From positions 1-27,301 of the forward strand of contig JAIXZU010000157.1 in NCBI GenBank assembly GCA_027489415.1: a DNA stretch of 27,301 nt. Direction: 5' to 3'. Below, in pieces: positions 1 through 7,360 of this stretch (positions are counted from its first letter, which is position 1; the number at the start of each line of letters is the position of its first letter). The notes under the pieces are model-generated. The model saw only the letters and a list, made by a program, of their open reading frames with translations, was not told the DNA's origin and did not search any database. The stretch comes from Alphaproteobacteria bacterium (GTDB taxonomy: Bacteria > Pseudomonadota > Alphaproteobacteria > UBA2136 > UBA6156). A program made the position numbers and the translations under genes.

Positions 1-60
1 AGAAATCTCACGCTCTATCTCAATGAAGCTGCCGAGGACGGAAACGAGGACTATCTCTGA
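1..60 (+). CDS. 3' end of an unknown CDS (partial)
   Basis: Frame 1 is open from the window edge and ends with TGA at 58-60, giving an acidic 19-residue C-terminus that finishes NEDYL. A strong hairpin terminator follows 10 bases later, which supports a real gene end. The rest of the gene lies outside the window, so no family can be named. Confidence 0.5.
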   Translation, partial: RNLTLYLNEAAEDGNEDYL

Positions 61-69
61 AACCCGATC

Positions 70-96
70 AAAAGGGCGCCCATGCGGCGCCCTTTT
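70..96. terminator. bidirectional rho-independent terminator
   Basis: A perfect 11-bp stem, AAAAGGGCGCC (70-80) with GGCGCCCTTTT (86-96), closes over a CATGC loop. The A-run and T-run flanks make it work in both directions. It sits between the end of the plus-strand gene at 60 and the end of the minus-strand methyltransferase at 108. Confidence 0.85.
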
Positions 97-107
97 CTAG
101 TCTCAAT

Positions 108-914
108 CTAGCGTCTGTCGCGGAAAAGCTCATACAACATAACCGCTGTAGCCATCGCTAAATTCAGGCTCTCAGCCCCACCGCGCATCGCAATTTTGGT
201 CAGCACGTCACATGCCTCCGTCATGGTATCGGAAAGCCCACTCTGTTCCGTTCCCATCGCCAGCAAAACAGCTTTGTCACCTCGCTTAGCGGCAACATCT
301 CTATAATCCACATCACCCTTCAGGTGTGTCCCCACCATAACAGCCTCTGTCTGCGCCTTTTGCCATGTCAGGAAGGTGTCCACACTGCACACCACCACCG
401 GCACATGGAAAATGCTTCCCATCGTCGCCCGCAGGCACTCCATGCTCCACGGGTCGGTGCAATTGCCCACCAGAATCACGCCTTTGGCCCCCACAGCGTC
501 CACCGTGCGGATAATCGTCCCTAAATTCCCGGGGTCACGCACCTGTTCCAAAACCACCCATACACCGCCGTCTAAACTCACATCCTTCAAAGCTACTGTA
601 CGCTGTTTAAACACACCAATCACCCCTTGCGGGTTATCCTTGCGCGTCAGCTTTTCTAAAATGTGCCCGTTCACGGCCAGCGCATATTTTGTCGCCTGCA
701 ATGCGCGGTTCAGCACAGCTTTCTGGTCTGCATTTTCGCCCTCACGGAAAACCAGCGTCTCCAGCTCCCATCCCGCATCCACGCCAAAGCCCACAAGCTG
801 CAAGCCCTCAACCACAAACAGCCCACTGTCCGCGCGCGCCTTTTTCATGGCCAGCGCCATAATGCTCTTCACACGCGGGTTCGTCATACTGGTAATAGAA
901 TCAACATAAGCCAT
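108..914 (-). CDS. TrmH/SpoU-family RNA 2'-O-methyltransferase
   Basis: A 268-residue SPOUT-class enzyme that transfers methyl from S-adenosylmethionine to a ribose 2'-OH in rRNA or tRNA. All three SpoU motifs are visible: the N-G-[TN]-I-I-R type motif (DPGNLGTIIRTVDAVGA), the middle motif around LLAMGTEQSGL, and the C-terminal knot motif GGAESLNLAMATAV. The N-terminal part starting TNPRVKSI resembles the substrate-binding domain of RlmB-like proteins. The start was placed at the ATG at 914 because an AAGGA lies about 9 bases upstream; the in-frame extension to 983 would run into the upstream gene. It follows the RlmI-like gene by 16 bases, so the two RNA methyltransferases are probably cotranscribed. 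The exact target nucleotide cannot be read from the sequence. Confidence 0.88.
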   Translation of the reverse strand: MAYVDSITSMTNPRVKSIMALAMKKARADSGLFVVEGLQLVGFGVDAGWELETLVFREGENADQKAVLNRALQATKYALAVNGHILEKLTRKDNPQGVIGVFKQRTVALKDVSLDGGVWVVLEQVRDPGNLGTIIRTVDAVGAKGVILVGNCTDPWSMECLRATMGSIFHVPVVVCSVDTFLTWQKAQTEAVMVGTHLKGDVDYRDVAAKRGDKAVLLAMGTEQSGLSDTMTEACDVLTKIAMRGGAESLNLAMATAVMLYELFRDRR

Positions 915-930
915 CGGAAAATCCTTCTCT

Positions 931-1812
931 TTAAGCCGTAAGCTTAATGCGGGCCCACATACTATTGGTAAAGCTCCGGCCAAAATTGTCTTGGCTCACA
1001 AATTCCCCAATCTCAACATCACCTTGGGGCATACTTTCAGCCAGCATGGTTCCCAGTGCCACACTGGAAATCCGCAGCGCATAAGCCGTCATCCATACCC
1101 GTCCATGGGGTGCGGTAATCTTCGCAATATCAGCCAGCAAATCAGGTAATCCACCAAAAAATTCCCAACGCTCGCCATCAGGCCCACGGCCATATTTGGG
1201 CGGGTCCATCAAAATCACGTCATACTTATTCCCGCGCCGCACTTCGCGTGCCACAAAGGCCAAACAATCATCAAGCATCCAACGTATTTTCGCCTCACTC
1301 AACCCCGCCAGCTCAACGTTCTCTTTCCCGAAGCCGATGGCTTTCTTGCTGGCATCCACATGGGTCACTTCCGCACCAGCTTTGGCGGCCACCATACTGG
1401 CAACGCCGGTATAACCAAACAGGTTCAACACCTTCATTCCCGGCTTAACCACCTCTTCCAGCCACGCCCACTGCGGGGATTGATCAGGAAAACACCCGAG
1501 GTGCCGGAACGGCGTCAACCGCCCGTAAAACGGCATTTTGCCATAGGTAACCTGCCACTTCTCAGGTACGCCGGCCTTAACCTCCCAGTTTCCCCCATCA
1601 CCATCTTCATCTCCGGCTTTAGGGGCAAAAATCGCTTGGGCTTTCTGCCACTCACTTGTCGGCAGCTTCGGCGCCCATACCGCTTGTGGTTCTGGCCGGT
1701 CGGTGCGCACACCGCCCAGTACTTCAAGCTTGCGGCCAAAGCCGCTGTCCAAAAGCTCATAGCCCACGCCAACCGGCGTTAACAGCAAAGGGGAGGGGGT
1801 AACCATCTTCAT
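931..1812 (-). CDS. class I SAM-dependent methyltransferase, RlmI/RlmK-like
   Basis: A 293-residue Rossmann-fold methyltransferase of the COG1092 type. The SAM-binding glycine loop is NLFGYTG (residues 130-136), an acidic residue after strand 2 is in HVDASK (151-156), and the catalytic DPPKYG motif is at 203-208, as in enzymes that methylate rRNA bases. It is about 100 residues shorter than E. coli RlmI and lacks the N-terminal PUA domain, which is usual for many alphaproteobacterial members. An AGAGG precedes the ATG at 1812. It lies 7 bases downstream of the P-loop kinase gene and upstream of the TrmH-family gene in one minus-strand run. The rRNA target is inferred from the family only. Confidence 0.85.
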   Translation of the reverse strand: MKMVTPSPLLLTPVGVGYELLDSGFGRKLEVLGGVRTDRPEPQAVWAPKLPTSEWQKAQAIFAPKAGDEDGDGGNWEVKAGVPEKWQVTYGKMPFYGRLTPFRHLGCFPDQSPQWAWLEEVVKPGMKVLNLFGYTGVASMVAAKAGAEVTHVDASKKAIGFGKENVELAGLSEAKIRWMLDDCLAFVAREVRRGNKYDVILMDPPKYGRGPDGERWEFFGGLPDLLADIAKITAPHGRVWMTAYALRISSVALGTMLAESMPQGDVEIGEFVSQDNFGRSFTNSMWARIKLTA

Positions 1813-1819
1813 CTAACCT

Positions 1820-2353
1820 CTAATGACTAACTTCTAGCTCTCTCACAAAATCGGCAACTTGTCGCGCATCTGTAAAATGATAAAACCGTAATCCCGTCTG
1901 CTTGGCAGCAATGTCCCGCCAAATTTGCTGGTGTCTAGGCGGCGCACTCAATACCCACTTCAAAAACGTCCATGGCAGCGGCTCAATACACCCTTCTGGC
2001 AAGTCATGGCGCCCGCGCCCTCGGTTTTTCCACCACCTCCGAAAAACACGCACCAAGCACTGCCACAAAGGCAAATCAATCAGAATCAACGTATCAGCGC
2101 GTCCAGCCCGCTCCGGCAGGCTCTGAATATAATTGCCATCCACAATCCAACGTTCACCCGCCAGCACATCATCAAGCTCACGCTCAAATTCCGCAGCTGG
2201 GCGCCGTACCCATCCCGCCCGCCAAGCAAGCATATCCAAATGCACAACAGGCAAACCAGTTACCCGCGCAACATGCCCGGCCAGCGTGGTCTTCCCAACC
2301 CCGCTGGTCCCTACAATCATTACCCGCTGAAAGTTTAAAGGCTCTCTAGCCAT
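1820..2353 (-). CDS. P-loop kinase, FlaR/AAA_18-like ('DNA topology modulation' family), copy 1
   Basis: A 177-residue small nucleoside-kinase-like protein. Its Walker A is GTSGVGKTTLA near residue 15; the family hallmarks VVHLDML and WIVDGNY follow, then an Arg-rich lid region (RWWKNRGRGRHD). Members are annotated as adenylate-kinase-like or FlaR proteins, but their substrate is not established. The start overlaps the end of the upstream paralogue by 19 bases, so translation is probably coupled. The sequence is noticeably more GC-rich than its paralogue at 2335-2838. A later ATG in the same frame (MIVGTSG) would remove most of the overlap. Confidence 0.8.
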   Translation of the reverse strand: MAREPLNFQRVMIVGTSGVGKTTLAGHVARVTGLPVVHLDMLAWRAGWVRRPAAEFERELDDVLAGERWIVDGNYIQSLPERAGRADTLILIDLPLWQCLVRVFRRWWKNRGRGRHDLPEGCIEPLPWTFLKWVLSAPPRHQQIWRDIAAKQTGLRFYHFTDARQVADFVRELEVSH

Positions 2354-2838
2354 GCTCTCACATCCCGCCGGTTATCAAATATTTTTACTTTATCTCCATA
2401 GGGAGCCAGCTGAGTGAGCCACCGCTGCTTATTCTGGGAAGGCCATTTCCAAACCCACATAATAAACGAGATAGACATTTTTTCATTAAATCCAGCAGCG
2501 AGATCGACGCGCCTCTTGATTCCTAGACGATGCAGCGCAAATCGCTTCAGTATCTGGAAAATACTGTAAAATCTGCCAGAATCTAAAAACACAATAAAAT
2601 CAGCACGCTCCTGCAATGCACCGCTCATACGCCGATAGTTTCCATCAACAACCCATGCCTCTCTCGATGCAATATCATCAAAATCCTGTCTCACCTCATC
2701 TTCAGGACGAGCAGTCCAACCTGGTAGATGGTAGATATTATCAAGGTGATAGCGAGCCAATCCAAACTTATCAGCAATCGCGCGGCAAAGCGTGCTTTTT
2801 CCAGCTCCACTCATTCCCACAATCATCACCCGTCGCAT
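2335..2838 (-). CDS. P-loop kinase, FlaR/AAA_18-like, copy 2
   Basis: A 167-residue paralogue of the preceding gene. The Walker A is GMSGAGKSTL; the same HLDNIYH and WVVDGNYRR blocks occur in the same order, and the lid region is rich in Arg and Lys. The start chosen is the ATG at 2838, because AGGA lies about 8 bases upstream and overlaps the ychF stop; an ATG at 2856 would overlap ychF and lacks a good ribosome site. It is clearly more AT-rich than ychF upstream and the paralogue downstream, which hints at separate acquisition instead of recent tandem duplication. Function beyond nucleotide phosphoryl transfer is unknown. Confidence 0.8.
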   Translation of the reverse strand: MRRVMIVGMSGAGKSTLCRAIADKFGLARYHLDNIYHLPGWTARPEDEVRQDFDDIASREAWVVDGNYRRMSGALQERADFIVFLDSGRFYSIFQILKRFALHRLGIKRRVDLAAGFNEKMSISFIMWVWKWPSQNKQRWLTQLAPYGDKVKIFDNRRDVRAWLESL

Positions 2839-2848
2839 GGCAAGTATC

Positions 2849-3937
2849 CTAAGCATTCACCCTAAAGTTCAGCAAATCGCCATCCTTTACCAAATATTCC
2901 TTACCTTCCACGCGCATTTTACCGGCTTCCTTGGCGCCCTGCTCACCCTTGCAGGCAATAAAGTCGTCATAGGCAATCGTTTCAGCGCGAATGAATCCCT
3001 TGATAAAATCGGTATGGATAACGCCCGCTGCCTCAGGTGCCAAAGCGCCCTTACGTACGGTCCACGCACGTACTTCCTGCACACCTGCGGTGAAGTAGGT
3101 AAGTAATCCCAACAGCTCATAACCGGCCCGAATCAGCTTGTTCAGCGCAGGCTCGGTCAACCCCAGCGCGCTCATAAATTCTATCCGCCCCTCTGCATCA
3201 AGTTGGGCAATCTGGCTTTCAATTTCGGCCGCAATCACCACGCAGCTTGCCCCTTGCTCACGTGCGTAGGCCTCAACTTTTTGGCTCAGGGCATTCCCTG
3301 TCGCCGCTTCGTCTTCACCCACATTGGCGACATACAGAACAGGCTTCCCGGTCAACAGCGCCTTATAAATACTGTGGCTTCTATCAACCCCAGCCACACT
3401 CCGTGCCGGCCGTCCTGCATGTAGGGCCTCTAAAATCGGCTGGAGAATAGCCATTTCATCAATGCTAGCCTTGTCATTGTTCTTGGCTTTTTTCTCCACC
3501 GAAGCAATACGCTTCTCCACACTGGCCATATCCGCCAGCATAAGCTCGGTTTCAATCACCTCAATGTCCCGAATCGGGTCCACACTACCGGAAACATGGG
3601 TCACCTCGCCCTCAAAGCACCGAACTACATGGGCAATCGCCTCAGTTTCCCGAATATTCGCCAAAAACTGGTTTCCCAAACCTTCGCCCTTGCTGGCGCC
3701 CGCCACAAGCCCTGCAATATCCACAAATTCAAGGCTTGTAGGCACAACTTTATTGGGCTTAACAATTGCAGCTAAGGCATCCAAACGAGCATCAGGCACA
3801 GCCACACGGCCGACATTGGGTTCAATTGTACAGAAGGGGAAATTCGCCGCCTGTGCCGCTGCAGTTTGCGTTAACGCATTAAAAAGCGTGCTTTTGCCAA
3901 CATTAGGCAACCCAACAATTCCACAGGAAAATCCCAT
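2849..3937 (-). CDS. ychF: Ribosome-associated ATPase YchF (Obg family)
   Basis: A 362-residue Obg/OLA1-type P-loop protein that binds ribosomes and is linked to translation and oxidative-stress control. Residues 8-16 carry Walker A (GLPNVGKST), the switch region has DIAGLVAGAS, and the nucleotide-specificity motif is NVGE where GTPases have NKxD, which is the reason the family prefers ATP. A helical insert follows the G domain and a C-terminal TGS domain ends at LVKDGDLLNFRVNA. Length is normal (E. coli 363). AAAGGG lies about 8 bases before the ATG at 3937. It is directly downstream of pth, the usual pairing in alphaproteobacteria. Confidence 0.97.
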   Translation of the reverse strand: MGFSCGIVGLPNVGKSTLFNALTQTAAAQAANFPFCTIEPNVGRVAVPDARLDALAAIVKPNKVVPTSLEFVDIAGLVAGASKGEGLGNQFLANIRETEAIAHVVRCFEGEVTHVSGSVDPIRDIEVIETELMLADMASVEKRIASVEKKAKNNDKASIDEMAILQPILEALHAGRPARSVAGVDRSHSIYKALLTGKPVLYVANVGEDEAATGNALSQKVEAYAREQGASCVVIAAEIESQIAQLDAEGRIEFMSALGLTEPALNKLIRAGYELLGLLTYFTAGVQEVRAWTVRKGALAPEAAGVIHTDFIKGFIRAETIAYDDFIACKGEQGAKEAGKMRVEGKEYLVKDGDLLNFRVNA

Positions 3938-3970
3938 CGTAAAAACCCTTTCTCTAACAATAAAGTGGGT

Positions 3971-4534
3971 TTACGCAGAATCCCCCAATTTGGCAAGTGC
4001 AGCAATCGGTTTATCCAGAATATCAATCATCGCCTTGGCTATATGTCCCATCCGCGCCTCAACGACTGGAACCTCATCTTTTCCAAACGCATGCAGCACA
4101 TAATCACTTACCTGCGCCTTTAGGGCAGGGCGGTCAATTCCAAATCGTAACCGGCCATAATCTGCGGTTCCAAGAGACTGGGTAATACTCTTCAAACCAT
4201 TATGCCCAGCATCCCCACCACCAATTTTGTACTTTAGGCTACCCAACTTCAAATCCAGTTCATCATGAATAACGAGGATATCAGCAGGCGCAATTTTGTA
4301 AAACGCAGCCGCAGCCTGCACACTGCCACCGCTAAGGTTCATGAAGGTTTGAGGAAGCAACAAAACAACATCATGGGGCCCAATTCGCCCCTTGCAGCTC
4401 ACCCCTTTAAACTTGGCCACCCAATTCGGTAAGCCAAATTCTCTCCGAATCGCTTCAACCACCATAAATCCAACATTATGCCGTGTCTCAGCATAATCTG
4501 CACCAGGGTTGCCAAGGCCGGTAATCAGATGCAT
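3971..4534 (-). CDS. pth: Peptidyl-tRNA hydrolase
   Basis: A 187-residue enzyme that releases peptides from peptidyl-tRNA that has dropped off ribosomes. The active-site residues are visible: Asn9 in GLGNPG, catalytic His19 in ETRHNVGF, Asn in QTFMNLSG, and Asp in HDELDL. Length and order match the bacterial Pth family. There is no good Shine-Dalgarno before the ATG at 4534, and the preceding gene ends only 10 bases upstream, so translation may be coupled to it. The rplY/ctc gene often found just upstream in this class is absent; an unrelated small membrane protein is there instead. Confidence 0.96.
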   Translation of the reverse strand: MHLITGLGNPGADYAETRHNVGFMVVEAIRREFGLPNWVAKFKGVSCKGRIGPHDVVLLLPQTFMNLSGGSVQAAAAFYKIAPADILVIHDELDLKLGSLKYKIGGGDAGHNGLKSITQSLGTADYGRLRFGIDRPALKAQVSDYVLHAFGKDEVPVVEARMGHIAKAMIDILDKPIAALAKLGDSA

Positions 4535-4544
4535 GATTAATTAA

Positions 4545-5057
4545 CTAGTTAGAAGGACGAGGTGTAGGAACTGGGCCTACTTCAGGAAGCACTGGATAAT
4601 AACTGCCTCGCCCAGGATAAAACACACCACTTTGGCTGTTAGAAAGATCATCCTTAGTTTTACCGGGCTGATTCTCTGTTCCAGTCATCCCACTTTCTAC
4701 ACAGTTGGGAGGGTTAAATGTTTGTGTGCTAATACCTGTTTCTGATAATAGCGCCCCCAAACCCTCGAAGCTTGATTCAATAATGCTGGGTAGAGCAGTT
4801 ACTAAGGAGCCAATAACGATAACAGGGAGGGCTGCAATTATTTTGGCACCTTGTACCAATGACCAAATACCCATAAACACCAATATAAGCCCAATTATTA
4901 GGCCTATATTGCCTTCAAGTAACCACTTGGTATCACAGTACATCCCTTCAGCAAGGGCTTTACCCGTGGCACCAGTGCTCGTCTCAGCAAATACACGGTT
5001 TGCAAAGAGCCCGAATATTACGAGAACAATAGAGATATGTTTGAAAAAACTCTTCAT
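4545..5057 (-). CDS. Small exported membrane protein, VirB2/TrbC-like in layout only
   Basis: About 170 residues, not recognised as a named family. An N-terminal signal sequence (MKSFFKHIS, hydrophobic core, cleavage-like VFA-ET) is followed by a short Cys-containing stretch. Then come two hydrophobic helices (about residues 50-70 and 75-95) and a hydrophilic Pro/Ser-rich tail with a second Cys that ends PTPRPSN. Signal peptide plus two closely spaced helices is the layout of VirB2/TrbC pilins, but those are shorter and lack this tail, and no other type IV secretion gene is nearby. The start is uncertain: ATG at 5057 is chosen for the signal peptide, while ATG 5063 and GTG 5075 are in frame and none has a clear ribosome site. 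The gene is more AT-rich than its neighbours. Confidence 0.65.
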   Translation of the reverse strand: MKSFFKHISIVLVIFGLFANRVFAETSTGATGKALAEGMYCDTKWLLEGNIGLIIGLILVFMGIWSLVQGAKIIAALPVIVIGSLVTALPSIIESSFEGLGALLSETGISTQTFNPPNCVESGMTGTENQPGKTKDDLSNSQSGVFYPGRGSYYPVLPEVGPVPTPRPSN

Positions 5058-5084
5058 GCCCATAATATAGGTCACAACAACCGC

Positions 5085-6152
5085 TTATGCTACCCCCGGC
5101 TGGCCGGGAATACCCTTGCTGGTACTGTATTGTACTTTGAACTTGCGTTCTGGGTTCAATAAAGCCTGTAAGGTTTTGGCCGCTACAGCGGCTTCAGCAA
5201 ATCCGGTCAAAATAAGGGCCACTTTGCCTTCATACCCAGCCATGTCACCAATGCACAACAGTCCTTTGCGGTTGGTCATCATAGTCGTGCGGTCAACGGG
5301 AACAATCCCGCGTTCCAAGCCTAAGCCCCAGTCAGCCATGGGCCCTACATTCGGGGCAAGGCCAAAGCAGCACACCAATTGTGAGGCCTGAACTTCACGA
5401 ATATTCCCATCCAAATCAGCCAATGCAACGCTCTCAAGCTTGCCGTCAGTGCCCTTAAGCTCCTGAAGCTGGTAGGGGGTGTGAAGGGTAATCTTACCCG
5501 CATCAACTAACCGCATCATCTCGGCTACAGTGGCTTCAGCAGCGCGGAAATCCGCCCTGCGGTGAACAACATGTACGTGGCCGGCAATATGGGCCAATTC
5601 CACTGCCCAATCTACGGCACTATCCCCGCCACCAGCCAAAACAACTTGCTGTCCGGCCAGCTCATGCTTCTGGGTAATTGCATAACGCACGCTGTGAGTG
5701 GCTTCAAACTCGGCAAGGTTGCTAAGCTGGGTGGGCTTACGGGGGGTGAACATTCCGCCACCGCCCGCAATCACAACCGCACGGGCTTCAACAGTATGGC
5801 TAGCTGTTTTCAGGGTAAATGTTCCATTCTGGTCAATCAGGTCAAGAACGGGTTCACCCAATAAATAAGTAGGCTCATAGGGCGCGCACTGGGTTTTCAA
5901 TTTTTCAACCAGTTCACCTGCCAAAATCGCCGGATGGCCCGGAACATCATATATCGGTTTTTCAGGGTAAAGCGCAGCTAGCTGCCCCCCCACTTGAGGC
6001 AGGGCATCAAGCACAACAGCCTTGTAACCAAGGAAGCCAGCTTCAAACACCATGAAAAGGCCGCTTGGCCCGGCTCCAATAATCGCTACATCTGCCACCA
6101 AGCGGCCAGCCGCCTGTGGCATCTCGGTATATTTCTGCTCTAAATCGCTCAT
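5085..6152 (-). CDS. Ferredoxin--NADP reductase, type 2 (thioredoxin-reductase-like)
   Basis: A 355-residue flavoprotein that exchanges electrons between NADPH and ferredoxin or flavodoxin. An FAD dinucleotide motif (GAGPSG, residues 26-31) opens the protein, a second NADP motif (GGGDSA, 174-179) lies in the middle, and the FAD-closing motif CIGDMAGYEG is near the C-terminus. The CxxC pair of thioredoxin reductases is missing, which separates type-2 FNR from TrxB. The C-terminal SKGIPG segment is typical of the group. AAGGG lies very close (2-3 bases) to the ATG at 6152. Its start is divergent from the small lipoprotein at 6206, with 53 bases between them. Confidence 0.92.
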   Translation of the reverse strand: MSDLEQKYTEMPQAAGRLVADVAIIGAGPSGLFMVFEAGFLGYKAVVLDALPQVGGQLAALYPEKPIYDVPGHPAILAGELVEKLKTQCAPYEPTYLLGEPVLDLIDQNGTFTLKTASHTVEARAVVIAGGGGMFTPRKPTQLSNLAEFEATHSVRYAITQKHELAGQQVVLAGGGDSAVDWAVELAHIAGHVHVVHRRADFRAAEATVAEMMRLVDAGKITLHTPYQLQELKGTDGKLESVALADLDGNIREVQASQLVCCFGLAPNVGPMADWGLGLERGIVPVDRTTMMTNRKGLLCIGDMAGYEGKVALILTGFAEAAVAAKTLQALLNPERKFKVQYSTSKGIPGQPGVA

Positions 6153-6209
6153 AACCCTTCATAGCCTGCTTGACCTCATCCTGCAATCCCACGCAAAGTA
6201 GGGTTATGA
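6149..6209. repeat. 10-bp inverted repeat holding two divergent start codons
   Basis: TCATAACCCT (6149-6158) and AGGGTTATGA (6200-6209) are perfect reverse complements. Each arm contains the Shine-Dalgarno-like AGGG and the ATG of one divergent gene (ferredoxin-NADP reductase to the left, lipoprotein to the right). The 41-base spacer must hold both promoters. It may be an operator or merely two similar start contexts. Confidence 0.55.
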
Positions 6210-6334
6210 AACCGTCCACATCCCTGTTGTCACTTATGCTTGTTTTCAGTTTGGCTATCGCTATGTCAGCCTGTGGCCAGCGTGTTGAACCACGGGCCCC
6301 TGCCGGTAAAATTGTGCCATCCACGGCACACTAA
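6206..6334 (+). CDS. Small lipoprotein, 42 residues
   Basis: An intact short reading frame: an 18-20 residue signal sequence with a hydrophobic core (LLSLMLVFSLAIA) ends in a lipobox-like MSAC, then a 19-residue mature peptide (starting GQRVEP) rich in Pro and Ala, and TAA at 6332-6334. Length and layout resemble the LptM/YifL class of tiny Gram-negative lipoproteins that assist LptD assembly, but no sequence motif proves that. AGGG lies only 2-3 bases before the ATG, an unusually short spacing. It ends 19 bases before the start of the CCG-domain gene, so the two may form one transcript. Confidence 0.6.
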   Translation: MKPSTSLLSLMLVFSLAIAMSACGQRVEPRAPAGKIVPSTAH

Positions 6335-6353
6335 GAAAATAAGGATAACGAAT

Positions 6354-7283
6354 ATGGGTCACGCCCGCCTCAAGAATAAAGCAGACTACAAATTCAACTA
6401 CGCCTACTACCCGGGCTGCGCCGCCAAGCAAATCCAGAAGGAGGCCGACTGGTCAGCCCAAGCTATTTCCGAGCAGCTCAACATCGGTCTGCACGACATG
6501 CCCGCTGCCACCTGCTGTGGCGCTGGAAACCTCCAGGAACACGACCTTGCCGCTGCCCTCGCCATCAACGCACGTATTTTTTCGGAAGCCGAGGAAATGG
6601 GCATGGACATCGTCACTATCTGCAATACATGTCTCCAAACCTTCTCTTACGCCAATCATCGCTTCAAGAATGAGCCCGAGCTCCTCGCCAAAATCAATGC
6701 AGTCCTTACTAAGGCTGGCGTCCGCCCCTACAACGGAACCATCGACGTCAAGCATCTCATCTGGGTGCTGGTGGACGACATCGGCGTGGAAACTCTCCAA
6801 TCCCACCTCAAAAACCCGCTCGGTGGCCTGAAAGTTGCCCCGTTCTACGGCTGCCACGCCATGCGCCCGAACGAAATCTTCGAAGGCCGTGGCGGCGTTG
6901 TGCAAGGTCCCAAATATATGGAAACCCTGATTACCGCCATGGGTGGCGCCTCGGTGGACTACTTCGGCAAGGACAAATGCTGCGGCTTCCACTATATGCT
7001 GGCCAATGAAAAAGAGTTCCTGAACATGTCTGGCGGCCACTCCCTCCAGGCTAAGAATGCGGGCGCGGACGTCATGGTCAGCCCCTGCACCCTGTGCGAC
7101 TTCGCCCTCGGCGCCTACCAGTCCCGCAGCGAAAAGGCCATGGGGCAAACCATCAACCTGCCGGAAATGAATATCGCCCAGCTCGTTGGTGCAGCCTTTG
7201 GTCTGGATAAGAAAACTCTCGGCTTTGAACGCCTGCACGTGGACCCCACTCCAGCCATGCGCGCCCACAATATGTCCATCTAG
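6354..7283 (+). CDS. HdrB/SdhE-like protein with two CCG (cysteine-rich) domains
   Basis: A 309-residue protein with two copies of the cysteine-rich domain found in heterodisulfide reductase subunit B and in the SdhE subunit of non-classical succinate dehydrogenases. Copy 1 shows YYPGCAAK, then TCCGAGN, then CNTCL; copy 2 shows FYGCHAMRP, then KCCGFHY, then SPCTLCDF. This spacing is that of the fold that holds a non-cubane [4Fe-4S] cluster or links to quinone/thiol redox chemistry. The start is the ATG at 6354 because AAGGA lies about 8 bases upstream; an in-frame extension to 6240 overlaps the lipoprotein gene in another frame. No HdrA, HdrC or Sdh flavoprotein partner lies in the window, so the partner is unknown. 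Confidence 0.82.
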   Translation: MGHARLKNKADYKFNYAYYPGCAAKQIQKEADWSAQAISEQLNIGLHDMPAATCCGAGNLQEHDLAAALAINARIFSEAEEMGMDIVTICNTCLQTFSYANHRFKNEPELLAKINAVLTKAGVRPYNGTIDVKHLIWVLVDDIGVETLQSHLKNPLGGLKVAPFYGCHAMRPNEIFEGRGGVVQGPKYMETLITAMGGASVDYFGKDKCCGFHYMLANEKEFLNMSGGHSLQAKNAGADVMVSPCTLCDFALGAYQSRSEKAMGQTINLPEMNIAQLVGAAFGLDKKTLGFERLHVDPTPAMRAHNMSI

Positions 7284-7316
7284 GCACAACAAACTACTCC
7301 TCCGCCTAATCCCCAC

Positions 7317-7337
7317 GCACCGGCCTAGCGCCGGTGC
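7317..7337 (+). terminator. hairpin, probable terminator after the CCG-domain gene
   Basis: An 8-bp perfect stem, GCACCGGC with GCCGGTGC, closes over CTAGC and is followed by a weak T-containing stretch (ATGTCGTTTG). It lies between the CCG-domain gene and the metalloprotease gene. Without a T-run it may only attenuate. Confidence 0.5.
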
Positions 7338-7360
7338 ATGTCGTTTGCTAGCATAACTGC

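Noticed and set aside
4545..5075. Part of a type IV secretion or conjugation locus
   Set aside because: A single protein with pilin-like layout; flanking genes are pth and a ferredoxin-NADP reductase, with no VirB4, VirB6 or relaxase in the window.
6453..7316. A 287-codon minus-strand frame opposite the CCG-domain gene
   Set aside because: The plus-strand protein has two complete cysteine domains and a good ribosome site; the antisense product has none.
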